A stretch of DNA of 14,327 bases from JACRPZ01 sp040758255 (GCA_040758255.1 JBFLVX010000049.1:1-14327); one strand, 5' to 3'. Positions 7,138 through 14,253 are shown, counted from the stretch's first letter. The notes: generated from the sequence alone by a model not told the origin. Numbers and translations: made by a program.

Positions 7138-7964
7138 CTCCACCCCTTCACCAGCTGATTCAATTCCACCAGCCTCTTTGCCAATTCAAAAAAACTATTG
7201 AGACTCAGCATATTCGGCCCGTCGCAAAGGGCTTTATCAGGGTTCTCATGGACCTCCATAAATACCGCGTCGCAGCCTGTGGAGACAGCCGCCCTTGCAA
7301 GCGGCTCGATAAATTCCCTCTGGCCTCCGGAGCAGCTGCCCTGCCCTCCCGGCAACTGAACGCTGTGCGTTGCGTCATAGACAACCGGATAACCAAAACC
7401 CTGCATTATAGGAATAGAGCGCATATCAACTACAAGGTTGTTGTATCCGAATGAAGCGCCTCTTTCAGTGATCATTATATTCTCGTTGCCTCTTGAACGG
7501 ACTTTATCAATTATATTCTTAACATCATAAGGAGAGAGAAACTGCCCCTTCTTTACATTCACAGTCTTGCCGGTCTCTGCAGCCGCAACTATTATATCAG
7601 TCTGCCTGCAAAGGAACGCGGGTATCTGGATAACGTCCAGTACTTCAGACGCCTTTAAAACCTCACCTGTTGAATGAATATCAGAGAGAAGAGGAAGATT
7701 AAATTCTTTTTTGACCTTGTTGAGGATTCTCAGACCTTCATCAATGCCCGGGCCTCTGTATGAATTAACAGATGTCCTGTTTGCCTTATCGTAGGAGCTT
7801 TTAAAAATTAGGGGGATATTGTGTTTTTCTGAATAATCTTTAAGTTTTCCGGCAACACTTAAAGTTATTTCTTCGGTTTCGATGACGCAGGGCCCTGCAA
7901 TAAAGGCAAGAGGATTCTGCCCGCCGATTGTGATATTGCCTATTTTTATCTCTCTGGTCTGCAT
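7134..7964 (-). CDS. kdsA: 3-deoxy-8-phosphooctulonate (Kdo-8-P) synthase KdsA, metal-dependent type
   Basis: KdsA condenses phosphoenolpyruvate with arabinose 5-phosphate to give Kdo-8-P, the committed step of Kdo synthesis. It has 276 residues, normal for the family. Motifs in order: FIAGPCVIE (21-29), KSSYDKANRTS (55-65), SDIHS, IPAFLCRQTD (114-123), NVKKGQFLSP, DATHSVQLPGG, and EVHENPDKALCDGPNM. The metal ligands of the Aquifex-type enzyme are all present as C26, H200, E237 and D248, with the same 37- and 11-residue spacings between the last three as in Aquifex. The metal-independent E. coli type has Asn at the Cys position. It is first in the tight part of the operon; the ATG at 7964 has only a weak Shine-Dalgarno. 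Confidence 0.97.
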   Translation of the reverse strand: MQTREIKIGNITIGGQNPLAFIAGPCVIETEEITLSVAGKLKDYSEKHNIPLIFKSSYDKANRTSVNSYRGPGIDEGLRILNKVKKEFNLPLLSDIHSTGEVLKASEVLDVIQIPAFLCRQTDIIVAAAETGKTVNVKKGQFLSPYDVKNIIDKVRSRGNENIMITERGASFGYNNLVVDMRSIPIMQGFGYPVVYDATHSVQLPGGQGSCSGGQREFIEPLARAAVSTGCDAVFMEVHENPDKALCDGPNMLSLNSFFELAKRLVELNQLVKGWR

Positions 7965-7990
7965 TATTCTAACGTGATCTATAACGCATT

Positions 7991-7996
7991 ATTATA
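7991..7996 (-). promoter_or_regulatory. Possible -10 element for the kdsA operon
   Basis: A perfect TATAAT on the minus strand in the 48-bp gap between the small upstream gene and kdsA, about 27 bp ahead of the kdsA ATG. The nearest TTGATA (8005-8010) is only 8 bp away, too close for a standard -35, so an ordinary sigma-70 promoter is not well supported. Read-through from the upstream co-directional genes is also possible. Confidence 0.25.
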
Positions 7997-8012
7997 CAAT
8001 AACCTATCAAAA

Positions 8013-8360
8013 TCATGAGGATAAATTACGGAATGCTTTTTCTGCCTGATGCAGTACACTGACCGCCTCATTGCATGATCTGCATGGGATCAGTTTTAAA
8101 ATGATTGCGTCAAGGGGGTGGTTTACTTTTTTATCCGTGAACATTGAGATCAGTCCGGCATGAGGGTCTTTCCTTCCTTTGTTTGCTGTACTAAATTCCC
8201 ATATTGTCTTGAAAGGGATAATGCCCGCCAGAAGTTTTATTACCTTAATGCTTGGTTCCGGCACATTTGCAATGGATATGAGTATGCGTTCCCTGCTCCT
8301 GAACTTTATCTGGCAGAAACATACCTTGTCGGTGTTTTTATACGCGATTACTTTAGTCAC
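8013..8360 (-). CDS. Small Cys-containing protein of unknown function (115 aa)
   Basis: I do not recognise a named family. The product is 115 residues from a GTG at 8360, with no clear ribosome binding site. It appears soluble, with a mixed alpha/beta composition: a basic N-terminal part containing C14 and C16 (CFC), a hydrophobic LLAGIIPFKTIW segment at 43-54, and a C-terminal CRSC motif (C93, C96) just before a final helix. The paired cysteines could form a metal site or disulfides. It sits 34 bp after the flavin oxidoreductase and 48 bp before kdsA on the same strand, so it may be co-transcribed with either. Balanced amino-acid use and operon-like placement argue for a real gene; a plus-strand frame through the same bases is less protein-like. 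Confidence 0.65.
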   Translation of the reverse strand: MTKVIAYKNTDKVCFCQIKFRSRERILISIANVPEPSIKVIKLLAGIIPFKTIWEFSTANKGRKDPHAGLISMFTDKKVNHPLDAIILKLIPCRSCNEAVSVLHQAEKAFRNLSS

Positions 8361-8394
8361 GCATTATTTTAACAAAGGAAGAAAGCATGTTCAA

Positions 8395-9510
8395 TTACCT
8401 GACGGCCTTCTCTTTTTCCCTTGTCACGCAATAAATACCTTTTCCCTTAAATGCCGGGATGAAGCATGCGTTATCCGATTTGCATGTTGATCTGCCATGG
8501 TCGCCTGATCTCCAGCGGTTGATAAGCCCCGGTTCTCTGATGAGAGGACGGCTCATTGATATGTAGTCGGTGACGTCCTCTTTCACCAGTTTTTCGGCAA
8601 CTTCATAAGACCGGATGCCTCCTACAAGTATTAATGGAACATTGATGTTTTCTTTATAGAGCATTGCCGCTTCACGGTAAAAACCTTCCTTGTCCTGTGG
8701 ATCACACATGCCGGCTCTTACAGGTATAAATTTTTTGTCAGATCTCCCTGTCCCGCCGCTCATCTCAATTGCGTCAATCCCTTCCCATTCAAGAATATCA
8801 GCCACTTCGATCATCTCCTTTATTGTGAAACCGTTCTCCAGAAAATCTTCTGAATTCATCTTGATGAGCACAGGGTAATCATTGCCGACAGCGCTCCTTA
8901 TAGCCCTGTATGAATCGATAAGTAAACGCGCGCGGTTCTCAAGGCTGTGCCCGTATGCGTCTCTTCTCTTGTTAAAGAATGGCGAAAGGAACTGGCTCAA
9001 GAGATAACCGTGAGCAGCATGTATCTGTACACTGTCAAAGCCCGCTTTCTTTGCCCTGCCTGCGGCATCGCTGAATGCCTTTACAGTTTCCGCAATCTCT
9101 TCAATAGTCATTTCCCTGCATACAGGCTTTCCATCAACCTGAAAGACCGAGGGGCCGACAGGCTCCATACCGGATAAGCCTGCGTCAGCCTGACACCCTG
9201 CATGAGCAAGCTGTAAAACTATCCTGCCATCTTCTTTATGAACAGCATCAGTCATTTCTCGAAGGCCTGCAACAAGCTCGTCCTTATGAATCCCCAATTG
9301 ACGGGGACCTGCCTGTCCAACAGGCAGTATATAAGTATGTCCTGTTATGATCAATCCCACACCGCCCTTTACAAGTTGAACCATTAAGTCAGTTAGTTTA
9401 GGAGTGCATGAGCCGTCATCTCCTGCCATCCCCTCCCATGTAGCAGAACGCACAAAACGGTTTTTTAAGGTCATGTTATTTAGCGATGTCTCTTCAAATA
9501 AATCCCGCAT
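8395..9510 (-). CDS. NADH:flavin oxidoreductase of the Old Yellow Enzyme family
   Basis: A 371-residue FMN-binding TIM barrel. It starts with the family pattern ...NRFVRSATWEGMA (about 17-29). Residues 100-104 (QLAHA) give the barrel strand with its conserved His, and HAAHGYLLSQFLSPFFN (164-180) holds the paired His that binds the substrate carbonyl or nitro group. RRDAYGHSLENRAR (182-195) and the late glycine stretch LVGGIRS contact FMN. It lacks the C-terminal FAD/NAD(P) half of 2,4-dienoyl-CoA reductase-type members. A terminal CKSDNAC (343-349) looks like a worn version of the Cys-rich cluster motif in those larger relatives. AAGGAG lies eight bases before the ATG at 9510. The exact substrate cannot be read from sequence; enone or nitro-compound reduction is typical. 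Confidence 0.9.
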   Translation of the reverse strand: MRDLFEETSLNNMTLKNRFVRSATWEGMAGDDGSCTPKLTDLMVQLVKGGVGLIITGHTYILPVGQAGPRQLGIHKDELVAGLREMTDAVHKEDGRIVLQLAHAGCQADAGLSGMEPVGPSVFQVDGKPVCREMTIEEIAETVKAFSDAAGRAKKAGFDSVQIHAAHGYLLSQFLSPFFNKRRDAYGHSLENRARLLIDSYRAIRSAVGNDYPVLIKMNSEDFLENGFTIKEMIEVADILEWEGIDAIEMSGGTGRSDKKFIPVRAGMCDPQDKEGFYREAAMLYKENINVPLILVGGIRSYEVAEKLVKEDVTDYISMSRPLIREPGLINRWRSGDHGRSTCKSDNACFIPAFKGKGIYCVTREKEKAVR

Positions 9511-9524
9511 GGTTTGACTCCTTC

Positions 9525-9575
9525 TTTTAATGTTAAATCCGATATAGACATTATACTTTAATGCAGGAGATTTAC
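9525..9575. repeat. 51-bp direct repeat, copy 1
   Basis: Aligned without gaps to 9782-9832, it matches at 41 of 51 positions, including TTTTAATG, GATATA, ACATTAT and CAGGAG. It overlaps the upstream region of the flavin oxidoreductase, where its minus strand offers a TATAAT, and the first codons of the PIN-domain remnant. Confidence 0.7.
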
Positions 9576-9749
9576 ATATTGCTTGACGACGCCCCTATCC
9601 TTGCCGCTGCAGTCTCATCTGAGGCTGACTTTCTTGTGACATGGGACAAGAAGCATTTCATAAAAAAAGATATTCGGATAGGCTCTGATTTGAATATCTT
9701 CAAGCCCGGAGAGTTTTTGAAATTCTTCAGGGAGTATATTGAAAATTAA
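9561..9749 (+). pseudogene. C-terminal remnant of a PIN-domain protein (VapC-like)
   Basis: 62 residues containing only the second half of a PIN ribonuclease domain: DDAPILAAAVSSEADFLVTWD followed by KKHF, which carries the third and fourth acidic positions of the fold. The full domain needs about 130 residues, with an N-terminal Asp and a central Glu that are absent here. An in-frame stop at 9534 and the neighbouring gene block any extension upstream. No antitoxin gene lies beside it. The fragment is bracketed by two diverged 51-bp direct repeats. It could still be expressed, since CAGGAG precedes a TTG at 9579, but it should lack nuclease activity. Many PIN genes are toxins of type II toxin-antitoxin pairs; whether this was one is inference. 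Confidence 0.7.
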
Positions 9750-9781
9750 TCTGCAAGGGTACGCTATAAACAACCACTCGT

Positions 9782-9832
9782 TTTTAATGCGCAATCTGAT
9801 ATAAACATTATGCTTCAATTCAGGAGTGTTAC
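9782..9832. repeat. 51-bp direct repeat, copy 2
   Basis: Second copy of the repeat at 9525-9575, in the same orientation, with 10 substitutions and no indel. It starts 32 bp beyond the PIN remnant stop. No gene follows it on either strand until 10017. Confidence 0.7.
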
Positions 9833-10016
9833 CTAAGGGGGAGTTTTAGGGCAGATAGTTAGGTTTGTGCACGGGGGGAGAAAGGTTGAGCGTTTAAATG
9901 TTGATAGACAAGCCTTGCCCCCGACCCTGAGGCTCCCATACTGCTGTCTTTAAACCAGTCATACGTGATTCATGGTATATTCTGATTATTCAGCGCGAGC
10001 AGTTAGATGTTTGACC
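9833..10016. other. 184-bp stretch without a recognisable gene
   Basis: No convincing reading frame, tRNA or terminator. It holds several G runs (9836-9842, 9872-9879) and a stretch at 9901-9927 (TTGATAGACAAGCC, then TTGCCCCCGACCC). The latter loosely resembles the ends of REP-type or IS200-like elements seen in environmental genomes. I read it as degraded mobile-element sequence marking the edge of the accessory cassette. Confidence 0.35.
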
Positions 10017-10586
10017 TCATACGGATGACGTAGTGTAAAATAGCCTACTTTTTACCGCCGGCGAAAAGTCATTAATCGTCATTGGCCGAATCAACGCTGC
10101 TTTGGTAGGTAATCCCAAGACGAGCTCTATGCGGCTACATACTCGATCTGCATGTCCGAGAAAGACCTTCATCTCCTCGCTGAGACACGATTCGATTTCT
10201 GGTATATGTTGGATTAATGACTCGCGGAAGCCATTTTGACTATTTGAAACTTTCGGGCAATAAAGGCACATTCCCCACCAATATCCTTCATCGGTTTCTT
10301 TAATTTCCAATGGGAACATCCTACAAATAGCAGGGCGATTGTTATATATACTGCAGGTACGCGTTTGTTGATCCCGGAAAGGACAATACTGACCATCCTT
10401 AGGTGTCTTGACTAAAAAATGCACGCCCTCTACTTCTATGAGATCAATTCCCATCTTCCTAAAGAAAGGCTCTTCATCTGGAAGAAGGTAGATAAGATCG
10501 TTTTCACAGACTCCACACGTGCCACAGTTTAGTTTGTCCGACATACGATCTAAGACTTCATATAGTTTATGGTATGACTCGATCAT
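10017..10586 (-). CDS. YkgJ-family cysteine cluster protein
   Basis: 189 residues with the cysteine pattern of the YkgJ/UPF0153 family, thought to bind zinc or iron: C21-x2-C24-x2-C27 near the N-terminus, then CPF (C68), C78 and the hallmark YNNRPAICRMFP (81-92, C88). A pair C107-x2-C110 follows. The C-terminal ~75 residues are helical and less conserved-looking. Relatives are often annotated as putative Fe-S or zinc-chelating proteins, and no reaction is established. It begins 39 bp after the HD-domain gene on the same strand and is probably the last gene of that transcript. It could be an accessory metal-handling protein for the HD enzyme, or an unrelated passenger. Confidence 0.85.
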   Translation of the reverse strand: MIESYHKLYEVLDRMSDKLNCGTCGVCENDLIYLLPDEEPFFRKMGIDLIEVEGVHFLVKTPKDGQYCPFRDQQTRTCSIYNNRPAICRMFPLEIKETDEGYWWGMCLYCPKVSNSQNGFRESLIQHIPEIESCLSEEMKVFLGHADRVCSRIELVLGLPTKAALIRPMTINDFSPAVKSRLFYTTSSV

Positions 10587-10625
10587 GTTTGTGTTTCCAT
10601 TTTCATTTATAATTATATTAGGTTA

Positions 10626-12149
10626 CTATAGTACTGTCAATTTTTCCTTCAAGTCATTAATGTCTGCTTCGCTTTTCCCCGGCTTTGAAAAAACCCAGCA
10701 TCGGAGTTCCTGGTTTTCTGACTCCGCACTTAAATGTCGAATGAGGTATTGAAAGCCAGCCGCCTCACGAATAGAAAACTCAGTGCCTGTGTTGTTTACA
10801 TAGAACAACTCGTCCATGCTGAATAAGGAGACTTTCCCTTTTGTATCTTGGAGAAGAAAGAGCGTGCTCGGTAAAGTATTTTCTAAAAAACTGATAGCAA
10901 GGTTGCTCGATAAATACTCGGCCCTCTGTGCAAGCGTCTGCCCGTCATGCAATGCTGCTACTTTTAGACATTCCATTAACTCATACGGGCAGCCTATTCT
11001 TATAAGTTGTACCATTTTACTTATTGATGCAGGTTTTAAGACTAGTTCGAGTTCTGATAGAAGTTGGTCGTCCGTAAGCGTTAAAAGAACCTCAATTGGG
11101 CGCGGCGTACCGTATTTGCATGTGAGTTCTCCAAGTTCCTGTGCCTTCACGTATGATGATACGCAATAGTTCAGCATAGCATTGAATGCCATGTTCTTTG
11201 GGTCTTCGAATATGTAGCGTCTCAAGTGCTCCTTTGAGTGAAGCAAATTGAATGCTTGAGGTAGGGCATCTTGGTCAACGTAAACCTTACCATTAGTTTC
11301 GTCGAGATAAATGGCATTGAGCAATTTAAATACATTAAAGACTGATAAGCCAGTGCCGGTAAAGTATAAATCTCTTATATAGTGATCTAAGCGATCGATA
11401 TCAACTACACCACTGACCAAATTACATAATAAATTCAATTTCTCTACCAATGGCGGGTCATTAATAATGTCAGCCAATTCTCGCTGTCTCTCATGGCAAA
11501 TAAGATACGCCAATACATTGCTGTCAATCTGTCCGCTATCTTGCATGTGGTTTAGTATTTTAAAAAGACGGAGAGCACCTATGTGTGAAATAAGTTCTGA
11601 GTCTAAAGCATCATTATACGCTTTCACTATTTTATTACGCTGATTATTAAGTATCATATCCACTGCAATTTCTTCATGGTGGGGGAACCCGGCATTTTTC
11701 AAGTGAGGATTACTCTCCAACACATGTGAAAAAGGGAAATGCCCGACATCGTGAAGTAGTAATGCCACAAGAAACTCATCTCGCAAGTCTTTTTTTCCCG
11801 AATTTGTTTGAATCTCTCTAAGCCATTCGCCCAGTTTAATTCGGTTCTTATTTGTTATCCTTATATCAACCTGATCAAGAGCGGCACGCCCTAAGTGGCA
11901 TGTGCCAATGGAATGGCCGAAGCGTGTGTGAGTTGCAGATGGATAGCTCTGAAAACAAAAACCTGCTTGCCGAAGAAAATGTAACCGTTTGAACTCCAAC
12001 GTATCACATATAGAAAATATACTATTGAGATGATACTTATCCGGATCCTGCCAAAGCGATTGTAATCCTTGCTCGCTGTTGGAAATAAGAGAGAGACCAT
12101 GTACAGGATCATAAAAGGCCATATTGGTATTAAGGCTACACATTATCAT
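10626..12149 (-). CDS. SAMHD1-like HD-domain phosphohydrolase
   Basis: 507 residues. The N-terminal ~260 residues follow the SAMHD1/dGTPase-like HD fold: YDPVHG (13-18), LEFKRLHFLRQAG (51-63), YPSATHTRFGHSIGTCHL (69-86), LLHDVGHFPFSH (131-142), FPHHEE (155-160) and VDIDRLDHYIRD (249-260). The four metal ligands map to H79, H133, D134 and D252, and the histidines that catalyse dNTP hydrolysis in SAMHD1 (its H210, H215, H233) have counterparts at H137, H142 and H157/H158, so an active enzyme is likely. Known relatives cleave dNTPs to deoxynucleoside and triphosphate; the substrate here is unknown. Residues 300-507 form a family-specific helical and mixed C-terminal part without a domain I recognise. 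The ATG at 12149 overlaps the upstream ATPase stop as ATGA; an ATG two codons later is an alternative. Confidence 0.88.
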   Translation of the reverse strand: MIMCSLNTNMAFYDPVHGLSLISNSEQGLQSLWQDPDKYHLNSIFSICDTLEFKRLHFLRQAGFCFQSYPSATHTRFGHSIGTCHLGRAALDQVDIRITNKNRIKLGEWLREIQTNSGKKDLRDEFLVALLLHDVGHFPFSHVLESNPHLKNAGFPHHEEIAVDMILNNQRNKIVKAYNDALDSELISHIGALRLFKILNHMQDSGQIDSNVLAYLICHERQRELADIINDPPLVEKLNLLCNLVSGVVDIDRLDHYIRDLYFTGTGLSVFNVFKLLNAIYLDETNGKVYVDQDALPQAFNLLHSKEHLRRYIFEDPKNMAFNAMLNYCVSSYVKAQELGELTCKYGTPRPIEVLLTLTDDQLLSELELVLKPASISKMVQLIRIGCPYELMECLKVAALHDGQTLAQRAEYLSSNLAISFLENTLPSTLFLLQDTKGKVSLFSMDELFYVNNTGTEFSIREAAGFQYLIRHLSAESENQELRCWVFSKPGKSEADINDLKEKLTVL

Positions 12150-12910
12150 AAATTATTCAATATTCTTTTTGTGAGAGATGAATAAATTTTTGCGGTCTGA
12201 CTTTTCGGTGAATCCCGCATGATTACTTTTTCGTCTATCATCTGACTTGACGAATAAGGAATTGCCGTTTCCAAAGCAAGTGATTTCTTGACTTCTCTTA
12301 ATATAGTTGTTGCCTTTTTAAGATTTGGAACCATTGAAGGCAAATATAAGACTGACTTTCCTTGAGCTTTCAACGGCTTGTCCATCTTTTTTGTGCCTTC
12401 GAGACTCTGGCGGTCAATTCTGAAGACACATATCAGTAAATTTGCTATGGCAAAACCAAGGCCGGATGCCTTTCCTGCACCAGCCCTATAATCTATAAGT
12501 ATCAGATCCAACTGTTTTAATTCAGCAAATCGTTTACATATCTCTCGCAGGGTAGGAAGCGTTCCACTCTTTGTCCACTCAATTTTTTCAACTATTTCAG
12601 GTTGATAAGTAGCTGGTAATAAATAAATTGCCCCACTTCCTTTTGATGGAACATCAATTATTGCCTTATCAGTATCCAAAATGCGACTGGACAGCATGAG
12701 ACTTCCCATTGCCAGGGCATCAGGTATTGAAAGGTTCAGGTCAAACAGTAAATTTAATCCGGGTGCATCTAAATCGAAGTCAATGCATCCTACACGTTTG
12801 CCTTCTCGCGCTAATGCATATGCAACATTCACCAACGTTAAAGACCGTCCAACGCCTCCCTTATATGAAACGAAAGCCACTATCTTCGGCGGTTGTGACG
12901 TTGTATTCAT
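12146..12910 (-). CDS. MinD/ParA-like ATPase with KGGVGRS P-loop
   Basis: 254 residues of a SIMIBI-class deviant Walker ATPase. The P-loop is KGGVGRS (17-23): the signature lysine K17 is kept, but the usual P-loop lysine is Arg22. The family block CIDFDLDAPGL (42-52) gives the A' aspartates, and LILIDYRAGAGKASG (136-150) is the Walker B/switch II region. This KGGVGR subgroup, with its DFDLDAPGL signature, often sits beside other proteins in multi-gene conflict or signalling cassettes rather than beside parB. No parB, parS-like repeat or cell-division gene is present here. It starts 2 bp after the upstream gene, with GAGGAG inside that gene's last codons, and its stop overlaps the HD gene. A regulatory or assembly ATPase for the cassette is the likely role. 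Confidence 0.85.
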   Translation of the reverse strand: MNTTSQPPKIVAFVSYKGGVGRSLTLVNVAYALAREGKRVGCIDFDLDAPGLNLLFDLNLSIPDALAMGSLMLSSRILDTDKAIIDVPSKGSGAIYLLPATYQPEIVEKIEWTKSGTLPTLREICKRFAELKQLDLILIDYRAGAGKASGLGFAIANLLICVFRIDRQSLEGTKKMDKPLKAQGKSVLYLPSMVPNLKKATTILREVKKSLALETAIPYSSSQMIDEKVIMRDSPKSQTAKIYSSLTKRILNNL

Positions 12911-12912
12911 CT

Positions 12913-14253
12913 TTATTTTTTCTCCTCAAGTACTTTTTCTATTTCTTTAGCAGAAAGTTCATCAGCGCGCTTCATTAAATTTGCAACAATAGCTTCCCGA
13001 ACTTTCCCGCTATTTAGAACTTCCAATACAGCATCAACAATCTCTCTTTCACTCAAAATGGAAGGAACTGCTCTAGTATATAAAGCATGTTGCACTACCC
13101 CTTCGATGGCTCTATAACTCGCATAAATTGTTACCCGCGCCCCTGACCAAAGACCTGCGCTTGCATCTCTATCCGCCAGAACCTGAGAGTAAATATTCGC
13201 CATCTGTTCCGAAAAATCTGCCTGATCAAATTCGGGATCGTTGCCCATTCTATGCTTCATCAGTGATAATACTGTCAGTACGCTACCGAGGGATGATCGG
13301 TCTTCATAGCTTAAAGTTGCCCTGTTGTCACTGACAACAATTGGGTGATGCAGCTTAGGCGCCGAAATCTTTTCATTGCGAAGCAACTTAAGATAAGCTT
13401 TGGCCATTTTACTACAAGTTTTATGCCGCTCCTCATCCAGCAAGTCCCAGCATGTTAAGAATGCCGTCAGGGCATACGTGAAATAAACAATTGACGACAC
13501 GCCCCCTTCGTCATCGCTGGCTACAGAACTGTCATTAAATCGCTTTTCTAACCAGTAGGCCGCCTTAACAATTATATCCCTGCACTGGTCCTTAATTTGT
13601 TTGGTCAACGGGGATGCTTCACTGCATGCCACATCGTATAATGCCAACATCGCCGACACAGTGAAAAAAGTATCAGGTCTATGATGGTTACTTTGCTCTT
13701 CTGGTATCAGAACACCCGGCCATGCCGTGCCCACCTCACGCTGTAATGCCCCATGAAGTAATGCTTTTGTGGTTTCTGTAATTAATTCGTCCACCTTTTC
13801 TGCATTCTTTTCACTGCAGCCGACCTTCTTAGCTAAAAGGTAGAGACGCAACGTCGTGGCTGCAAAATCAACCAAGCTGTCCTTAGTCTCAGGTGAAAGT
13901 AACAAGCCCGGTGAATAATCAAGCTTAATCTTTCCCTTCTCTTTTTTTAAACACCGGCTCAGGAGGGCATCCAAGTCTTTTTGAATTTCCTTCTTATGAG
14001 AGTAATCGTCTATTCCTTTTAGCCTACTCCCTAAAGGTAGAAGCACGGCATGCAAAGCTTCAGCGTTCTTGAAGCCGAAATCTTCGTTCTCGGCCTCTTG
14101 TTCGTAGTCGTCCCACCTATTGAGCTTGCTGCTCTTCCTCAGAGCATAAAGGCTCTTTAATGCCTCATTTAAAATATCAATGTCAATGAGGAAATGTGGC
14201 TTAGACTTCGATACTATCTCTGTATGCTGACTTCTGGTTGTCTTCTTCGGCAC
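12913..14253 (-). CDS. Unrecognised all-alpha protein, first gene of the ATPase-HD cassette
   Basis: 446 residues, no family recognised. It begins with a short basic segment (MPKKTTRSQH), is soluble and almost wholly helical by eye, and ends in a charged helix (EKVLEEKK). Recurrent helix pairs contain aromatic and glycine motifs: VGTAWPG then RPDTFFTVSAMLALYDV (174-208), SSIVYFTYALTAFLTCWDLL (253-272), RSSLGSVLTVLSLM (319-332) and GLWSGARVTIYASYRAIEGV (367-386). This repeating pattern is reminiscent of alpha/alpha-toroid or terpene-cyclase-like folds, but I see no DxDD or other catalytic motif, so a scaffold or sensor is as likely as an enzyme. The GTG start at 14253 has GAAGGGG six bases upstream. 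It runs directly into the ATPase gene (2-bp gap), implying a shared function. Confidence 0.8.
   Translation of the reverse strand: MPKKTTRSQHTEIVSKSKPHFLIDIDILNEALKSLYALRKSSKLNRWDDYEQEAENEDFGFKNAEALHAVLLPLGSRLKGIDDYSHKKEIQKDLDALLSRCLKKEKGKIKLDYSPGLLLSPETKDSLVDFAATTLRLYLLAKKVGCSEKNAEKVDELITETTKALLHGALQREVGTAWPGVLIPEEQSNHHRPDTFFTVSAMLALYDVACSEASPLTKQIKDQCRDIIVKAAYWLEKRFNDSSVASDDEGGVSSIVYFTYALTAFLTCWDLLDEERHKTCSKMAKAYLKLLRNEKISAPKLHHPIVVSDNRATLSYEDRSSLGSVLTVLSLMKHRMGNDPEFDQADFSEQMANIYSQVLADRDASAGLWSGARVTIYASYRAIEGVVQHALYTRAVPSILSEREIVDAVLEVLNSGKVREAIVANLMKRADELSAKEIEKVLEEKK

Noticed and set aside
8179..8490. Plus-strand frame of about 103 codons
   Set aside because: It runs antisense to the small unknown gene and the end of the flavin oxidoreductase, has no ribosome binding site or recognisable domain, and its composition looks like a shadow.
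9833..9850. Partial second copy of the 1347-1504 element (CTAAGGGGGAG)
   Set aside because: Only about a dozen bases resemble the element end, too few to separate from chance.
12146..12910. Plasmid or chromosome partition ParA
   Set aside because: There is no ParB, no parS-like iterons, a substituted P-loop lysine, and an HD enzyme as direct partner.
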